64,000 bases of DNA from Pseudomonas anatoliensis. Lineage in GTDB: Bacteria; Pseudomonadota; Gammaproteobacteria; Pseudomonadales; Pseudomonadaceae. Location of the stretch: NCBI RefSeq assembly GCF_017976235.1, contig NZ_JACVHC010000005.1, positions 1 through 64,000 on the forward strand. Reading direction: 5' to 3'. Below, piece by piece: positions 16,008 through 24,591 of the stretch. A program made the translations under genes and the position numbers. Position 1 is the first letter of the stretch. Each line of letters begins with the position of its first letter. Under the pieces are notes generated by a model. That model worked only from the letters and a program-made list of their open reading frames with translations. It was not told the DNA's origin and ran no database searches.

Positions 16008-17081
16008 ATGCAAATACGTCCGCTGCACAAACTGCTGTGCGCCGCCATTGGTCTGGGGATAAGTCTGAGCGCCAGCGCTGCCGATCCGCTGAAGGTCGGT
16101 TTCGTCTACATCGGCCCGATCGGTGACCACGGCTGGACGTATCAGCATGAACAGGGGCGCAAGGCGCTGGCGGAGAAGTTCGGCGCGCAGATCACCACCA
16201 ACTACGTGGAGAACGTCGCCGAAGGTGCCGACGCCGAGCGGGTGATCCGCAACATGGCGAAGGACAAGTACGACCTGATCTTCACCACGTCCTTCGGTTA
16301 CATGAACCCGACGCTGAAAGTTGCCAAACAATTTCCCAAGGTGACCTTCGAGCACGCCACCGGCTACAAGCAGGACAAGAACCTCGGCACCTATCTGGCG
16401 CGCACCTACGAGGGCCGTTACGTCGGCGGCTTCCTCGCGGCGAAGATGACCAAGACCAAAAAGATCGGCTACGTCGCCTCCTTCCCGATCCCGGAAGTGA
16501 TCCGCGACATCAACGCCATTCAACTGGCCCTGAACAAGTACAACCCCGGCACCGAGATCAAAGTGGTGTGGGTCAATTCGTGGTTCGATCCGGGCAAGGA
16601 AGCCGATGCAGCCAACGCGCTGATCGATCAGGGCGTCGACGTGGTGTTCCAGCACACCGACAGCCCGGCACCGATTCAGGCCGCCGAACGTCGCGGCGTG
16701 TATGCGGTGGGTTACGCCTCGGACATGGCGCACTTCGGGCCGAAAGCGGTGCTGACCTCGATCGTCAACGACTGGGCGCCGCACTACATTCAGGCGACTC
16801 AAAGCGTGATCGATCACAGCTGGAAGTCTCAGGATTACTGGGGCGGGCTGAAGGAAGGCACGGTTGAACTGCCGATCAGCGACCTGGTGCCAGCACCGGT
16901 CAAAGCCGAGGCCGAGCAGATCATTGCCGATATCAAGAGCGGTGCGTTGCAGCCGTTTACCGGGCCGATCAAGGATCAGGCCGGGGTCGAGAAAATCCCC
17001 GCGGGTGTGAGTGCGACCACGGCGGAACTGGCGTCGATGAACTATTACGTGGAAGGCATGAAGGCTGAGATGCCGAAGTAA
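16008..17081 (+). CDS. BMP-family ABC transporter substrate-binding protein
   Basis: A 357-residue periplasmic binding protein of the basic membrane protein/PnrA family, which binds purine nucleosides or related compounds. A Sec signal peptide ends at ASA-ADPLK near residue 23 and lacks a lipobox, so the protein should be soluble. Family features are KVGFVYIGPIGDHGWTYQHE after the signal and FTTSFGYMNPTLKVAKQFP near residue 100. The ATG at 16008, preceded by GGAG, is chosen over an in-frame start at 15969. Its transporter partners are most likely the ATPase and permeases at 7644-11237, some 5 kb upstream on the same strand. Confidence 0.9.
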   Translation: MQIRPLHKLLCAAIGLGISLSASAADPLKVGFVYIGPIGDHGWTYQHEQGRKALAEKFGAQITTNYVENVAEGADAERVIRNMAKDKYDLIFTTSFGYMNPTLKVAKQFPKVTFEHATGYKQDKNLGTYLARTYEGRYVGGFLAAKMTKTKKIGYVASFPIPEVIRDINAIQLALNKYNPGTEIKVVWVNSWFDPGKEADAANALIDQGVDVVFQHTDSPAPIQAAERRGVYAVGYASDMAHFGPKAVLTSIVNDWAPHYIQATQSVIDHSWKSQDYWGGLKEGTVELPISDLVPAPVKAEAEQIIADIKSGALQPFTGPIKDQAGVEKIPAGVSATTAELASMNYYVEGMKAEMPK

Positions 17082-17103
17082 TTCTCCCAGAAACACCACC
17101 GAA

Positions 17104-17196
17104 CCTGTGGGAGCTGGCTTGCCAGCGATGAGGCCATCACCTTCAACATCATTGTTGCCTGGGAGATTGCTATCGCTGGCAAGCCAGCTCCCACAG
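17104..17196. repeat. REPIN (GGGAGCTGGCTTGCCAGCGAT class)
   Basis: Inverted pair starting CCTGTGGGAGCTGGCTTGCC and ending with its complement, around about 42 bases of spacer, between the binding-protein and oxygenase genes. Confidence 0.9.
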
Positions 17197-17240
17197 AGAT
17201 CTCCGTTGCTTTTCAATCTGAGTTGCATCAGGACAAACGT

Positions 17241-18206
17241 ATGAACAGTCTTCCGATCATCGACATCAGCCCGCTCTACACCGACAACCAAAACGCCTGG
17301 CCCGCCGTTGCCGAGCAGATCGACCACGCTTGCCGCGAGTGGGGTTTCTTCTACATCAAAGGTCATCCGATCACAGCCCAGCGCATCGACGCGCTGCTCG
17401 ATCACGCGCAGCGTTTTTTCGATCTGCCGGCGGCAGAGAAGCTCAAGATCGACATCACCCAGACCCGCCACCATCGAGGCTACGGCGCCGTCGCCACCGA
17501 ACAGCTCGACCCGGACAAACCCAGCGACCTCAAAGAAACCTTTGACATGGGCCTGCACCTGTCGGCGAACCATCCCGAAGTGCTGGCGGAAAAACCCTTG
17601 CGCGGGCCCAACCGCCATCCGGCAATTCCCGGTTGGGAGGCGCTGATGGAACAGCACTACCTGGACATGCAGGCCCTCGCGCAAACGCTACTTCGCGCCA
17701 TGACCCTTGCCCTGGACATAGAACGCGACTTCTTCGACAAGCGCTTTCTTGAGCCCGTGAGTGTGCTGCGCATGATCCATTACCCGCCGCGTCACACCGC
17801 CAGTTCCGCCGAGCAGCAAGGCGCCGGGGCGCACACCGATTACGGCTGCATCACCCTGCTCTATCAGGACAGCGCCGGCGGCTTGCAAGTGAAGAACGTC
17901 AAAGGCGAGTGGATCGACGCTCCACCGATTGACGGGACGTTTGTGGTCAATCTCGGCGACATGATGGCGCGCTGGAGCAATGACCGATATCGCTCGACAC
18001 CGCACCGGGTGATCAGCCCGCTCGGGGTGGATCGCTACTCGATGCCGTTCTTTGCCGAGCCTCACCCGGACACCCGTATCGAGTGCCTGCCCGGTTGCCA
18101 GAGCGCAGAACACCCGGCGAAATATCCGACGACCACTTGTGCTGAATTCCTGCTGTCGCGCTTCGCCGATACCTACGCTTATCGACGGGAACAGGAAGCG
18201 GTGTGA
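17241..18206 (+). CDS. Isopenicillin N synthase-like 2-oxoglutarate/Fe(II) dioxygenase
   Basis: A 321-residue non-haem iron oxygenase with an N-terminal DIOX_N region (residues 5-120) and a C-terminal double-stranded beta-helix. Iron ligands are in HTDYGC near residue 195 and the distal histidine in STPHRVIS near 252; the 2-oxoglutarate-binding arginine lies in DRYSMPFF about ten residues later. It corresponds to PA0147 of P. aeruginosa, which sits beside the same adenine deaminase. The substrate is unknown; the neighbourhood suggests a purine or purine-derived compound, which is inference. The ATG at 17241 is preferred to a TTG 18 bases upstream. Confidence 0.87.
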   Translation: MNSLPIIDISPLYTDNQNAWPAVAEQIDHACREWGFFYIKGHPITAQRIDALLDHAQRFFDLPAAEKLKIDITQTRHHRGYGAVATEQLDPDKPSDLKETFDMGLHLSANHPEVLAEKPLRGPNRHPAIPGWEALMEQHYLDMQALAQTLLRAMTLALDIERDFFDKRFLEPVSVLRMIHYPPRHTASSAEQQGAGAHTDYGCITLLYQDSAGGLQVKNVKGEWIDAPPIDGTFVVNLGDMMARWSNDRYRSTPHRVISPLGVDRYSMPFFAEPHPDTRIECLPGCQSAEHPAKYPTTTCAEFLLSRFADTYAYRREQEAV

Positions 18207-18286
18207 CGGATCGCTTGGTCAGGTTTTGCCAATTATTTCAGCAAGCATCTGTAGAATGCCGTCATTGCACCTGATGAGAAAAGAAT

Positions 18287-19240
18287 ATGTACGACTGGCT
18301 CAACGCCCTGCCCAAGGCCGAACTGCACCTGCATCTGGAAGGCTCGCTGGAGCCTGAGTTGCTGTTCGCTTTGGCCGAACGCAACAAGATCGCCCTGCCG
18401 TGGAACGACGTCGAAACCCTGCGCAAGGCTTACGCCTTCAACAATCTGCAGGAATTCCTCGACCTGTATTACCAAGGCGCCGATGTGCTGCGCACCTCGC
18501 AGGACTTCTACGACCTGACCTGGGCCTACCTGCTGCGCTGCAAGGCGCAGAACGTGATTCACACCGAACCGTTCTTCGACCCGCAGACCCACACCGACCG
18601 TGGCATCCCGTTCGAAGTGGTGCTCAACGGCATCGCCGCCGCGTTGAAGGATGGCGAGCAGCAACTGGGCATCACCAGCGGTTTGATCCTCAGCTTCCTG
18701 CGCCACTTGAGCGAAGAAGAAGCCGAGAAAACCCTCGATCAGGCGCTGCCGTTCCGTGACGCGTTTGTCGCCGTAGGTCTGGACAGCTCCGAAATGGGCC
18801 ATCCGCCAAGCAAGTTCCAGCGCGTGTTCGATCGTGCCCGTCACGAAGGCTTCCTGACCGTCGCCCACGCCGGTGAAGAAGGCCCGCCGGAATACATCTG
18901 GGAAGCCATCGACCTGCTGAAAATCCAGCGCATCGACCACGGCGTACGCGCCATCGAAGACGAGCGCCTGATGCAGCGGATCATCGACGAGCAGATCCCG
19001 CTGACCGTGTGCCCGCTGTCGAACACCAAGCTTTGCGTGTTCGATCACATGTCGCAGCACAACATCCTCGACATGCTTGAGCGTGGCGTGAAGGTGACTG
19101 TGAACTCCGATGACCCGGCGTATTTCGGTGGTTACGTCACCGAGAACTACCATGCGCTGTACGAACATTTGGGCATGACCCAGGATCAGGCCAAACGCCT
19201 GGCGCAGAACAGCCTGGATGCACGTCTGGTAAAACCTTAA
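18287..19240 (+). CDS. Adenine deaminase (adenosine deaminase family)
   Basis: A 317-residue zinc hydrolase of the Add family. Metal-binding and catalytic motifs are AELHLHLEGS near residue 12, VAHAGEEGPPEYIW near residue 192, IDHGVRA near 222 and VNSDDPAYFGG near 275. It closely matches Pa0148 of P. aeruginosa, which was shown to deaminate adenine to hypoxanthine rather than adenosine, so the usual label adenosine deaminase is probably wrong here. It follows the oxygenase gene by 80 bp on the same strand and completes the purine salvage group. A REPIN follows the stop. Confidence 0.9.
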   Translation: MYDWLNALPKAELHLHLEGSLEPELLFALAERNKIALPWNDVETLRKAYAFNNLQEFLDLYYQGADVLRTSQDFYDLTWAYLLRCKAQNVIHTEPFFDPQTHTDRGIPFEVVLNGIAAALKDGEQQLGITSGLILSFLRHLSEEEAEKTLDQALPFRDAFVAVGLDSSEMGHPPSKFQRVFDRARHEGFLTVAHAGEEGPPEYIWEAIDLLKIQRIDHGVRAIEDERLMQRIIDEQIPLTVCPLSNTKLCVFDHMSQHNILDMLERGVKVTVNSDDPAYFGGYVTENYHALYEHLGMTQDQAKRLAQNSLDARLVKP

Positions 19241-19254
19241 GAGCAATACAAAAA

Positions 19255-19348
19255 CCTGTGGGAGCGGGCTTGCCCGCGATGAGGCCATCAATTCCAACAT
19301 CATTGTTGACTGACGGACCGCTATCGCGGGCAAGCCCGCTCCCACAGG
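19255..19348. repeat. REPIN (GGGAGCGGGCTTGCCCGCGAT class)
   Basis: Inverted pair CCTGTGGGAGCGGGCTTGCC ... GGCAAGCCCGCTCCCACAGG with about 45 bases of spacer, between the convergent adenine deaminase and winged-helix regulator genes. Confidence 0.9.
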
Positions 19349-19399
19349 TACAGTGTTAGCTCATGGATTCGGGCTCAGGCAAAGATTTCACACGCTCTG

Positions 19400-20131
19400 C
19401 TACGCCAGTTCCAGCTCTGTTTCCTTGGCAAATCGATGCAGTTCTCGCTGGCCAATAGCGGTCAGTTGCAACGCCCTCGAGTCATGGGGCAAGGTCAGCC
19501 AACCGGACTGCATGAACAACTGCAGCAACGCCGCGCCGAGTGACCCACCCATGTGCGGACGACGCTCGCTCCAGTCCGGGCAGGCACAGGCTACCTGCAC
19601 GTTGCGATGGGCCAGCGCCTGGATGAACACGCCACGGCCGGCCAACTTGTTCGCGCCTTTATGGGTCACCACCACGCGTTGCTCAAGCTGTTCGATCCAG
19701 CCGGCGTCGAGCAGGCGCTGATACAGATCGGCGGCCAGTGTGCCGCCCAGGTGGTCATCACAGAAACGAGCGCGCAACAGTGAAGACGGCGCCGCCGCAA
19801 CCTTGGCCATCGGTGTCTTACGTTTGAACACCTCGGCGACTTCTCGCGGGGCACTGGCGATGGTGGCGCTGGCCAGCGCTTCGATCGCAGCCCCTACCTC
19901 CGGTGCCGAGAGGCGGAAAAACCGTTTACGCCCACGGACTTCAACCTTCAGCAGTCCGCCAGCGGCCAGCCGTGCCAGATGCGCGCTGGCCGACGACGGC
20001 GACAGCCCTGCCAGTAGCGCAAGCTCCTCGGTCTGCCGGGCCGAGCCATCCATCAACGCCCACATCATCGCGCTGCGCTTGGGGTCGGCCAGCAACGTGG
20101 CGATCTGGCTGATGCAAGGTGCATGTTCCAT
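19400..20131 (-). CDS. ArsR-type winged-helix transcriptional regulator with long C-terminal extension
   Basis: A 243-residue protein whose N-terminal 90 residues form an ArsR-like winged helix (IATLLADPKRSAMMWALMDG, then LSPSSASAHLARLAAGGLL). No metal-binding cysteine motif of classical ArsR sensors is seen in the recognition helix. The C-terminal 140 residues are of unknown function and contain a CACPDWSERRPH segment, with two cysteines near a histidine. I chose the ATG at 20131, preceded by GGGAG, over a frame opening at 20404 whose extra 91 residues look non-coding. Target unknown. Confidence 0.83.
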   Translation of the reverse strand: MEHAPCISQIATLLADPKRSAMMWALMDGSARQTEELALLAGLSPSSASAHLARLAAGGLLKVEVRGRKRFFRLSAPEVGAAIEALASATIASAPREVAEVFKRKTPMAKVAAAPSSLLRARFCDDHLGGTLAADLYQRLLDAGWIEQLEQRVVVTHKGANKLAGRGVFIQALAHRNVQVACACPDWSERRPHMGGSLGAALLQLFMQSGWLTLPHDSRALQLTAIGQRELHRFAKETELELA

Positions 20132-20448
20132 GTATTCACTCCCTGTGGAATCGTATCGTCTACTGCTCGGAGACATCTTGACCAGTAATGAGTCGGCGGC
20201 CAAGACGCGAAAAACGCCCTGAGCCGGGGCAAGGCAGGCCATTGACACAACATGTTCCGGCGCCGAACCCGCAACCGCGGCAGTACCCGCAATTAAACAA
20301 GGCAGCTCGGCATTGAAGGCGTTCGGGGCCGGGTTTCGGTACTGGCATGAGGCGGGCGCTAGTATAAGCGGGATGCACGCGCCGTCCCGCGCTGCGGACT
20401 GCACGGGTGGTGATTGTTCCTGACAGAAATTTCTCTATTTACCTGCGA
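20132..20448. other. Intergenic region of 317 bp with a minus-strand promoter candidate
   Basis: No confident gene. A minus-strand -10 match TATACT lies near 20364 and would give the winged-helix regulator a leader of about 230 nt. A 72-codon minus-strand frame (20160-20378) rich in cysteines overlaps this leader, but it has no convincing ribosome-binding site. Confidence 0.35.
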
Positions 20449-21378
20449 CTAATGATCAACTTTCGAGAAAGCGGGAAATTGACTACTCAAATCAGCGCAA
20501 CGGCTGGCGAGCATCTCCCTTAAAAGGTTCACAGGCTTACTCAATTGTGCGCGATGGGCGCACAACAAGTTCAGCGGAGCGCGCTCACACAGCAGCTCCG
20601 GCAATAGCACTTTGAGGCGCCCGGCGAGAACATCGGCGCCCACGTCCAGCCAGGATTTGTAGGCAATGCCGGCGCCCGCCACGGCCCACAGACGTACCAC
20701 GTCGGCGTCGTCGCTGAAGCGGTCACCCGTGACAGTAAGGCTGACTTCGCGCTTGCCGTCAGTGAAGCTCCAGTGGTCATGGACCCGACTGCCGAGCATG
20801 AACAACAGGCAATTGTGCTGGGCCAGTTGTTCGAGTTGCCGCGGTTCGCCGTGCCGCGCCAGGTACGCCGGGGATGCGCAAAGCACGCGACGATTGTGCG
20901 GCGCGATGGGCAAGGCGATCAGGCTGGAATCTTCCGGCTCGCCATAACGCAGGGCGATGTCCACCGGCTGGCGAAACAGGTCGGCAATGCGGTCGCCGAG
21001 CAGCAAGCGCACGGTCAGTTTCGGGTGCTCGCGCTGGAACTCGTCGAGCCACGGCAGCAACAGGTTGCGGCCAAAGTCGGAAGGCGCCGACAGCTGCAAG
21101 ACTCCGCTGACCTGATCCTGCCCGCTGGCCAGCAAACGTCGCCCCTCCTCGAGATTGCTCAACGCCGCCCGAGCGTATTCGAGAAAGCCTTCACCCTCGG
21201 CCGTCAGGCGCAAGCTGCGCGTCGAACGGGCGAGCAGACGCGCACCGAGTTGCTGTTCGATACGTTTCAGCGCCGCGCTGGCCACCGCGGCGGACATATC
21301 CATCACCCGCGCCGCCGCCGACAGGCTGCCCAGATCCGCTGCCCGGACAAACAATTGCAAGTCATCGAAACGCAGCAT
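20449..21378 (-). CDS. LysR-family transcriptional regulator
   Basis: A 309-residue LysR-type regulator: N-terminal helix-turn-helix (MLRFDDLQLFVRAADLGSLS, then RVMDMSAAVASAALKRIEQQ) and a C-terminal effector-binding domain from about residue 90. It belongs to the large group of LysR proteins that control a divergent oxidoreductase. The start at 21378, preceded by GAGG, is preferred over an in-frame ATG 18 bases upstream. The quinone-oxidoreductase-like gene at 21494 is divergent across 115 bp and is the likely target. Confidence 0.87.
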   Translation of the reverse strand: MLRFDDLQLFVRAADLGSLSAAARVMDMSAAVASAALKRIEQQLGARLLARSTRSLRLTAEGEGFLEYARAALSNLEEGRRLLASGQDQVSGVLQLSAPSDFGRNLLLPWLDEFQREHPKLTVRLLLGDRIADLFRQPVDIALRYGEPEDSSLIALPIAPHNRRVLCASPAYLARHGEPRQLEQLAQHNCLLFMLGSRVHDHWSFTDGKREVSLTVTGDRFSDDADVVRLWAVAGAGIAYKSWLDVGADVLAGRLKVLLPELLCERAPLNLLCAHRAQLSKPVNLLREMLASRCADLSSQFPAFSKVDH

Positions 21379-21432
21379 TCCAGCCTCGATTATCAAAAAA
21401 ATATTGAAAGAGACTGCTCTTTTAGCCGGTTT

Positions 21433-21445
21433 TATCTCGCAGAGA
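21433..21445. promoter_or_regulatory. Candidate LysR (T-N11-A) site
   Basis: TATCTCGCAGAGA fits the T-N11-A pattern with a 4-bp inverted repeat (TCTC/GAGA) and lies midway between the divergent LysR and oxidoreductase start codons. The match is short and could be chance. Confidence 0.3.
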
Positions 21446-21493
21446 AATAGCTAATCATCAGCCCTGTCTTCTACTACCTGTGCGGAGCCCTCC

Positions 21494-22507
21494 ATGAAAG
21501 CCATTGCCTACTACGCCTCACTGCCCATCAGCGACGCCAAATCACTGCAAGACATCGATCTGCCTGAGCCAGTAGCCGGCCCGCGCGACTTGCTGGTGGA
21601 GGTCAAAGCCATTTCGGTCAACCCGGTCGACACCAAGGTGCGGCAGAATGTGGCGCCTGAAGACGGGGCCGCGAAAGTGCTGGGCTGGGACGTGGCCGGC
21701 GTGGTCAAGGCAGTTGGCAGCGAGGTGACGCTGTTCAAGGCTGGCGACAAGGTTTTCTACGCTGGCTCCATCGCCCGCGCGGGCGGCAACAGCGAACTGC
21801 ATGTGGTCGATGAGCGTATCGTCGGCCATATGCCCAAGTCCCTCGGTTTCGCCGAAGCCGCGGCCCTGCCGCTGACCGCGATAACCGCATGGGAGTTGCT
21901 CTTTGAACGCCTGCAAGTCAGCGAAGGCCATATCGATAATGGCCAGAGCCTGCTGATCGTCGGTGCGGCGGGTGGCGTCGGTTCGATCCTCACCCAATTG
22001 GCCAAGCAACTGACCGGCCTCAAAGTGATCGGCACCGCCTCCCGTCCACAGACCCGCGACTGGGTCAGCGAACTGGGGGCGGATCTGGTCATCGACCACA
22101 GCCAGCCGCTGAGCGAAGAACTCAAACGCGCCGGCATCAATAACGTGACCCACGTCGCCAGCCTGACTCAGACCGATCAGCACCTGGATCAACTGGTCGA
22201 GGCCCTGGCGCCGCAAGGCAAACTGGCGCTGATCGACGACCCGAAGTCGCTGGACGTGACCAAGCTCAAGCGCAAGAGCCTGTCGCTGCACTGGGAGTTC
22301 ATGTACACCCGTTCGCTGTTCGAGACGCCAGACATGATCGAACAGCACAAGCTGCTCAACCGCGTGGCCGAGTTGATTGATGCAGGCACGTTGAAGACGA
22401 CCGTCGGCGAGCACTTCGGCACGATCAATGCGGCGAATCTGCGTCGCGCGCATGAGTTGCTGGAAAGCGGCAAAGCCAAGGGGAAAATTGTTTTAGAAGG
22501 TTTCTAA
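21494..22507 (+). CDS. Zinc-type alcohol dehydrogenase-like / quinone oxidoreductase family protein
   Basis: A 337-residue medium-chain dehydrogenase/reductase of the zinc-independent quinone oxidoreductase (QOR-like) group. It has the N-terminal GroES-like domain (residues 1-130, with SVNPVDTKVR) and a Rossmann domain with the NADPH motif VGAAGGVGSI near residue 156. The zinc ligands of true alcohol dehydrogenases are absent. The family reduces quinones, enones or similar electrophiles. The divergent LysR gene probably controls it. The stop is followed by a degraded REP element. Confidence 0.87.
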   Translation: MKAIAYYASLPISDAKSLQDIDLPEPVAGPRDLLVEVKAISVNPVDTKVRQNVAPEDGAAKVLGWDVAGVVKAVGSEVTLFKAGDKVFYAGSIARAGGNSELHVVDERIVGHMPKSLGFAEAAALPLTAITAWELLFERLQVSEGHIDNGQSLLIVGAAGGVGSILTQLAKQLTGLKVIGTASRPQTRDWVSELGADLVIDHSQPLSEELKRAGINNVTHVASLTQTDQHLDQLVEALAPQGKLALIDDPKSLDVTKLKRKSLSLHWEFMYTRSLFETPDMIEQHKLLNRVAELIDAGTLKTTVGEHFGTINAANLRRAHELLESGKAKGKIVLEGF

Positions 22508-22560
22508 GGATCAGAAGATCGCAGTCTGAGGTAGCTCCTGCAAGGGCTGCGATCTTCTTT
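22508..22560. repeat. Degraded REP sequence (GCTGCGATCTTT class)
   Basis: GATCAGAAGATCGCAGTCTGAGG and AGGGCTGCGATCTTCTTTTG are recognisable remnants of the local REPIN class, with several substitutions and most of the second arm lost. Confidence 0.6.
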
Positions 22561-22660
22561 TGCCGTCAGTCAGATGCTTGACCGTTGTCACAATTGCGAT
22601 CGTATTCAGGTCTACAATCGAAACCTCTGCGATACATCTTTTACGCAAGGGAGGTCAGCA

Positions 22661-22834
22661 ATGAAGATCCTGATAAAAGAAGTGGCAAAGTCTCAATGGC
22701 AGGTTCGACTCGACCAGCACGCCGTGACATTCCGCAGTGAAGCCGAAGCGCTGGCCTTCACTCGCACCCTCGAAGCGCGACTCTGCGCGCCACACAAGAT
22801 TCCCGATCACGGCCAGCAACGCGCGGCAGGCTGA
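22661..22834 (+). CDS. Small hypothetical protein (57 residues)
   Basis: A 57-residue soluble protein beginning MKILIKEVAKSQWQVRLDQ. The start is set by a strong GGGAGG eight bases upstream; an in-frame ATG at 22574 lacks a ribosome-binding site. The pattern W-x-V then V-x-F-x-S-x-x-E-A-x-x-F resembles the small DUF2188-like fold, but I cannot assign it. It ends 4 bp before the convergent MFS gene's stop. Function unknown. Confidence 0.65.
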   Translation: MKILIKEVAKSQWQVRLDQHAVTFRSEAEALAFTRTLEARLCAPHKIPDHGQQRAAG

Positions 22835-22837
22835 GGT

Positions 22838-24040
22838 TCAAGCCTCGGCCTGGGCCTGAGCCAGGGCTCGGGCATTTTGCAGACGTCGGGTAAGAATCGC
22901 GACGATCACCACCAGAAAACCGCACACGCTGATGACGATGGCCATCGGCACGGCTGTGCCATCGTGCAATACCCCCACCAGTGCCGAGGCCCCGGCCGCG
23001 ACACTGAATTGCATGCAACCGAGCAACGCCGAGGCGCTGCCGGCGCGCGCGCCCTGCCCGTTCATCGCGCAGGCGGCAGCGTTAGGGCTGATACAGCCGA
23101 GGCTGGACACGCAGATGAACAATGGAATCAACAACGGCCAAAGCGCATCGGTGTGCAAGGCGCTGACGGCCAGCAGTGTCAGCCCGGCAGCCAAGTAAAC
23201 CCAGACCGCACGCGATAACAGAAACGCCGGGCCACGCTTGGCCAACAACCGCGCATTAACCTGCGCTACCAGAATGAACCCCGCCGCGTTCGTACCGAAC
23301 AGCCAGCCGAAATGCTCGGCCGGAACGCCATACAGTTTGATGAAGATGAACGGTGAGCCGGCAATGTAAGCAAACATTCCGGCGATCGCGATGCCGCCGG
23401 TCAGGGCGTGGCCGAGGTAAATCCGATCCTTCAGCAGCCGTCCATACTGGCGCAGTGCACCGGACAGCGGCTGGCGCGGCATGTCTGCGGGCATACTTTC
23501 CGGCAGACCGAGCGCCACGGCCAGACCTGCCAACGCGCTGAACCCGGTCAGCACCAAAAAGATCGACTGCCAGCCGGTGGTATTGACCAACAGTCCGCCG
23601 AGCATCGGCGCCAGAATCGGCGCCAGGCCCATCACCAGCATCAACTGCGAGAAGACTTTCGCCGAGCCCACGGCGTCGCATTTATCGCTGACCACCGCCC
23701 GGGCGATCACCATCCCCGCACAACCGCCCAACGCCTGGACGAAACGTGCGCCGATCAGCCATTCCAGGTTCGGTGCATAAGCACAGGCAAGTGATGCCAG
23801 AGTGAACAGCGCCAGACCTATGAGCAACGGAACCCGTCGACCGAAGCGATCGGCTACCGGGCCGTAAGCCAGTTGGCCGATGGACAGACCGAGAAAATAC
23901 GCTGCCAACGTCATCTGCACGTGCTTCTCGTCGGTGCCGAACGCGAGCGCCATGGACGGAAATGCAGGTAAATAGAAGTCGATCGCCAACGGACCGAAAG
24001 CGGTCAAGGCTCCGAGAATCAGAATGGTACGAAAGTTCAT
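22838..24040 (-). CDS. Bcr/CflA-family multidrug efflux MFS transporter
   Basis: A 400-residue, 12-helix major facilitator drug:proton antiporter. It shows the DHA1 motif D1 at the start (TAFGPLAIDFYLPAFPSMA) and motif A in loop 2-3 (GPVADRFGRRVPLLIG), both typical of Bcr/CflA exporters of drugs such as bicyclomycin or chloramphenicol; the actual substrate is unknown. It is a single minus-strand gene, convergent with a small unknown gene. Confidence 0.9.
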   Translation of the reverse strand: MNFRTILILGALTAFGPLAIDFYLPAFPSMALAFGTDEKHVQMTLAAYFLGLSIGQLAYGPVADRFGRRVPLLIGLALFTLASLACAYAPNLEWLIGARFVQALGGCAGMVIARAVVSDKCDAVGSAKVFSQLMLVMGLAPILAPMLGGLLVNTTGWQSIFLVLTGFSALAGLAVALGLPESMPADMPRQPLSGALRQYGRLLKDRIYLGHALTGGIAIAGMFAYIAGSPFIFIKLYGVPAEHFGWLFGTNAAGFILVAQVNARLLAKRGPAFLLSRAVWVYLAAGLTLLAVSALHTDALWPLLIPLFICVSSLGCISPNAAACAMNGQGARAGSASALLGCMQFSVAAGASALVGVLHDGTAVPMAIVISVCGFLVVIVAILTRRLQNARALAQAQAEA

Positions 24041-24140
24041 CAGGCATCCAGGTTGGCAAGTCGGCAGCCCGACAGTCTAGCCGGGCATGGACGCCTTGAA
24101 CATTCCGATAGCTGGCTAACAATCAGAAATCCGGATATCA

Positions 24141-24223
24141 AGATCAAAAGATCGCAGCCTTCGGCAGCTCCTACAAGAGCAACGCAAATCCCCTGTAGGA
24201 GTTGCCGAAGGCTGCGATCTTTT
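24141..24223. repeat. REP doublet (GCTGCCGAAGGCTGCGATC class), tail-to-tail
   Basis: GATCAAAAGATCGCAGCC...CTCCTACAAG is followed by CCCTGTAGGAGTTGCCGAAG...GATCTTTTT. The copies face outward, as at 7028-7122, rather than in the usual REPIN order. It lies upstream of the MFS gene and downstream of copZ. Confidence 0.85.
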
Positions 24224-24245
24224 TGCTTTTTTCAGTCAAGAACAA

Positions 24246-24443
24246 TCAGGCAAGTTTCACCGCGTACCCTTCTTCGCTGATGATCTCGATGACCTGTTCG
24301 GCACTCAATGTACTTTCGACGCCGACCTCTTTTGCTGCCAGATCAACGCGCACACTGGCCGCCGGATCCTTGGCCTGCACGGCTTGAGTGACGGCTTTGA
24401 CGCAGTGACCGCAGGACATGCCTTGAACATTGAACACTTGCAT
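24246..24443 (-). CDS. copZ: CopZ-type copper chaperone (heavy-metal-associated domain)
   Basis: A 65-residue single HMA domain with the copper-binding motif GMSCGHC at residues 8-14. It should carry Cu(I) in the cytoplasm and deliver it to the CopA ATPase or the CueR regulator. Length is normal for the family. GGAG precedes the ATG by 6-7 bases. A perfect MerR-type promoter with a CueR box lies 31-61 bp upstream, matching that of copA, so the two are co-induced by copper. Confidence 0.93.
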   Translation of the reverse strand: MQVFNVQGMSCGHCVKAVTQAVQAKDPAASVRVDLAAKEVGVESTLSAEQVIEIISEEGYAVKLA

Positions 24444-24473
24444 GGAATGACTCCTTTGAGTGAGGTTGCCGGC

Positions 24474-24504
24474 AGTCTCGAGCTTGCCACGATGGCAAGG
24501 TCAA
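24474..24504 (-). promoter_or_regulatory. CueR-controlled promoter of copZ
   Basis: On the minus strand: -35 TTGACC (24504-24499), a 19-bp spacer and -10 GAGACT (24479-24474). The spacer region holds the CueR box ACCTTGCC-ATCGT-GGCAAGCT (24501-24481), symmetrical except at one position. The layout is the same as at the copA promoter. Confidence 0.85.
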
Positions 24505-24591
24505 GTTCTTGAATAAACTGCCGGGCTGGCAATCGGCGCCGCGCTCGGCCAAGCTGCATCCATCAATGACATGAATTCAGGAGATTCAGCC

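Noticed and set aside
15921..17684. 587-codon minus-strand frame opposite the BMP binding protein
   Set aside because: Antisense of a well-supported gene and of a REPIN; composition rich in His, Arg and Gly with no recognisable domain.
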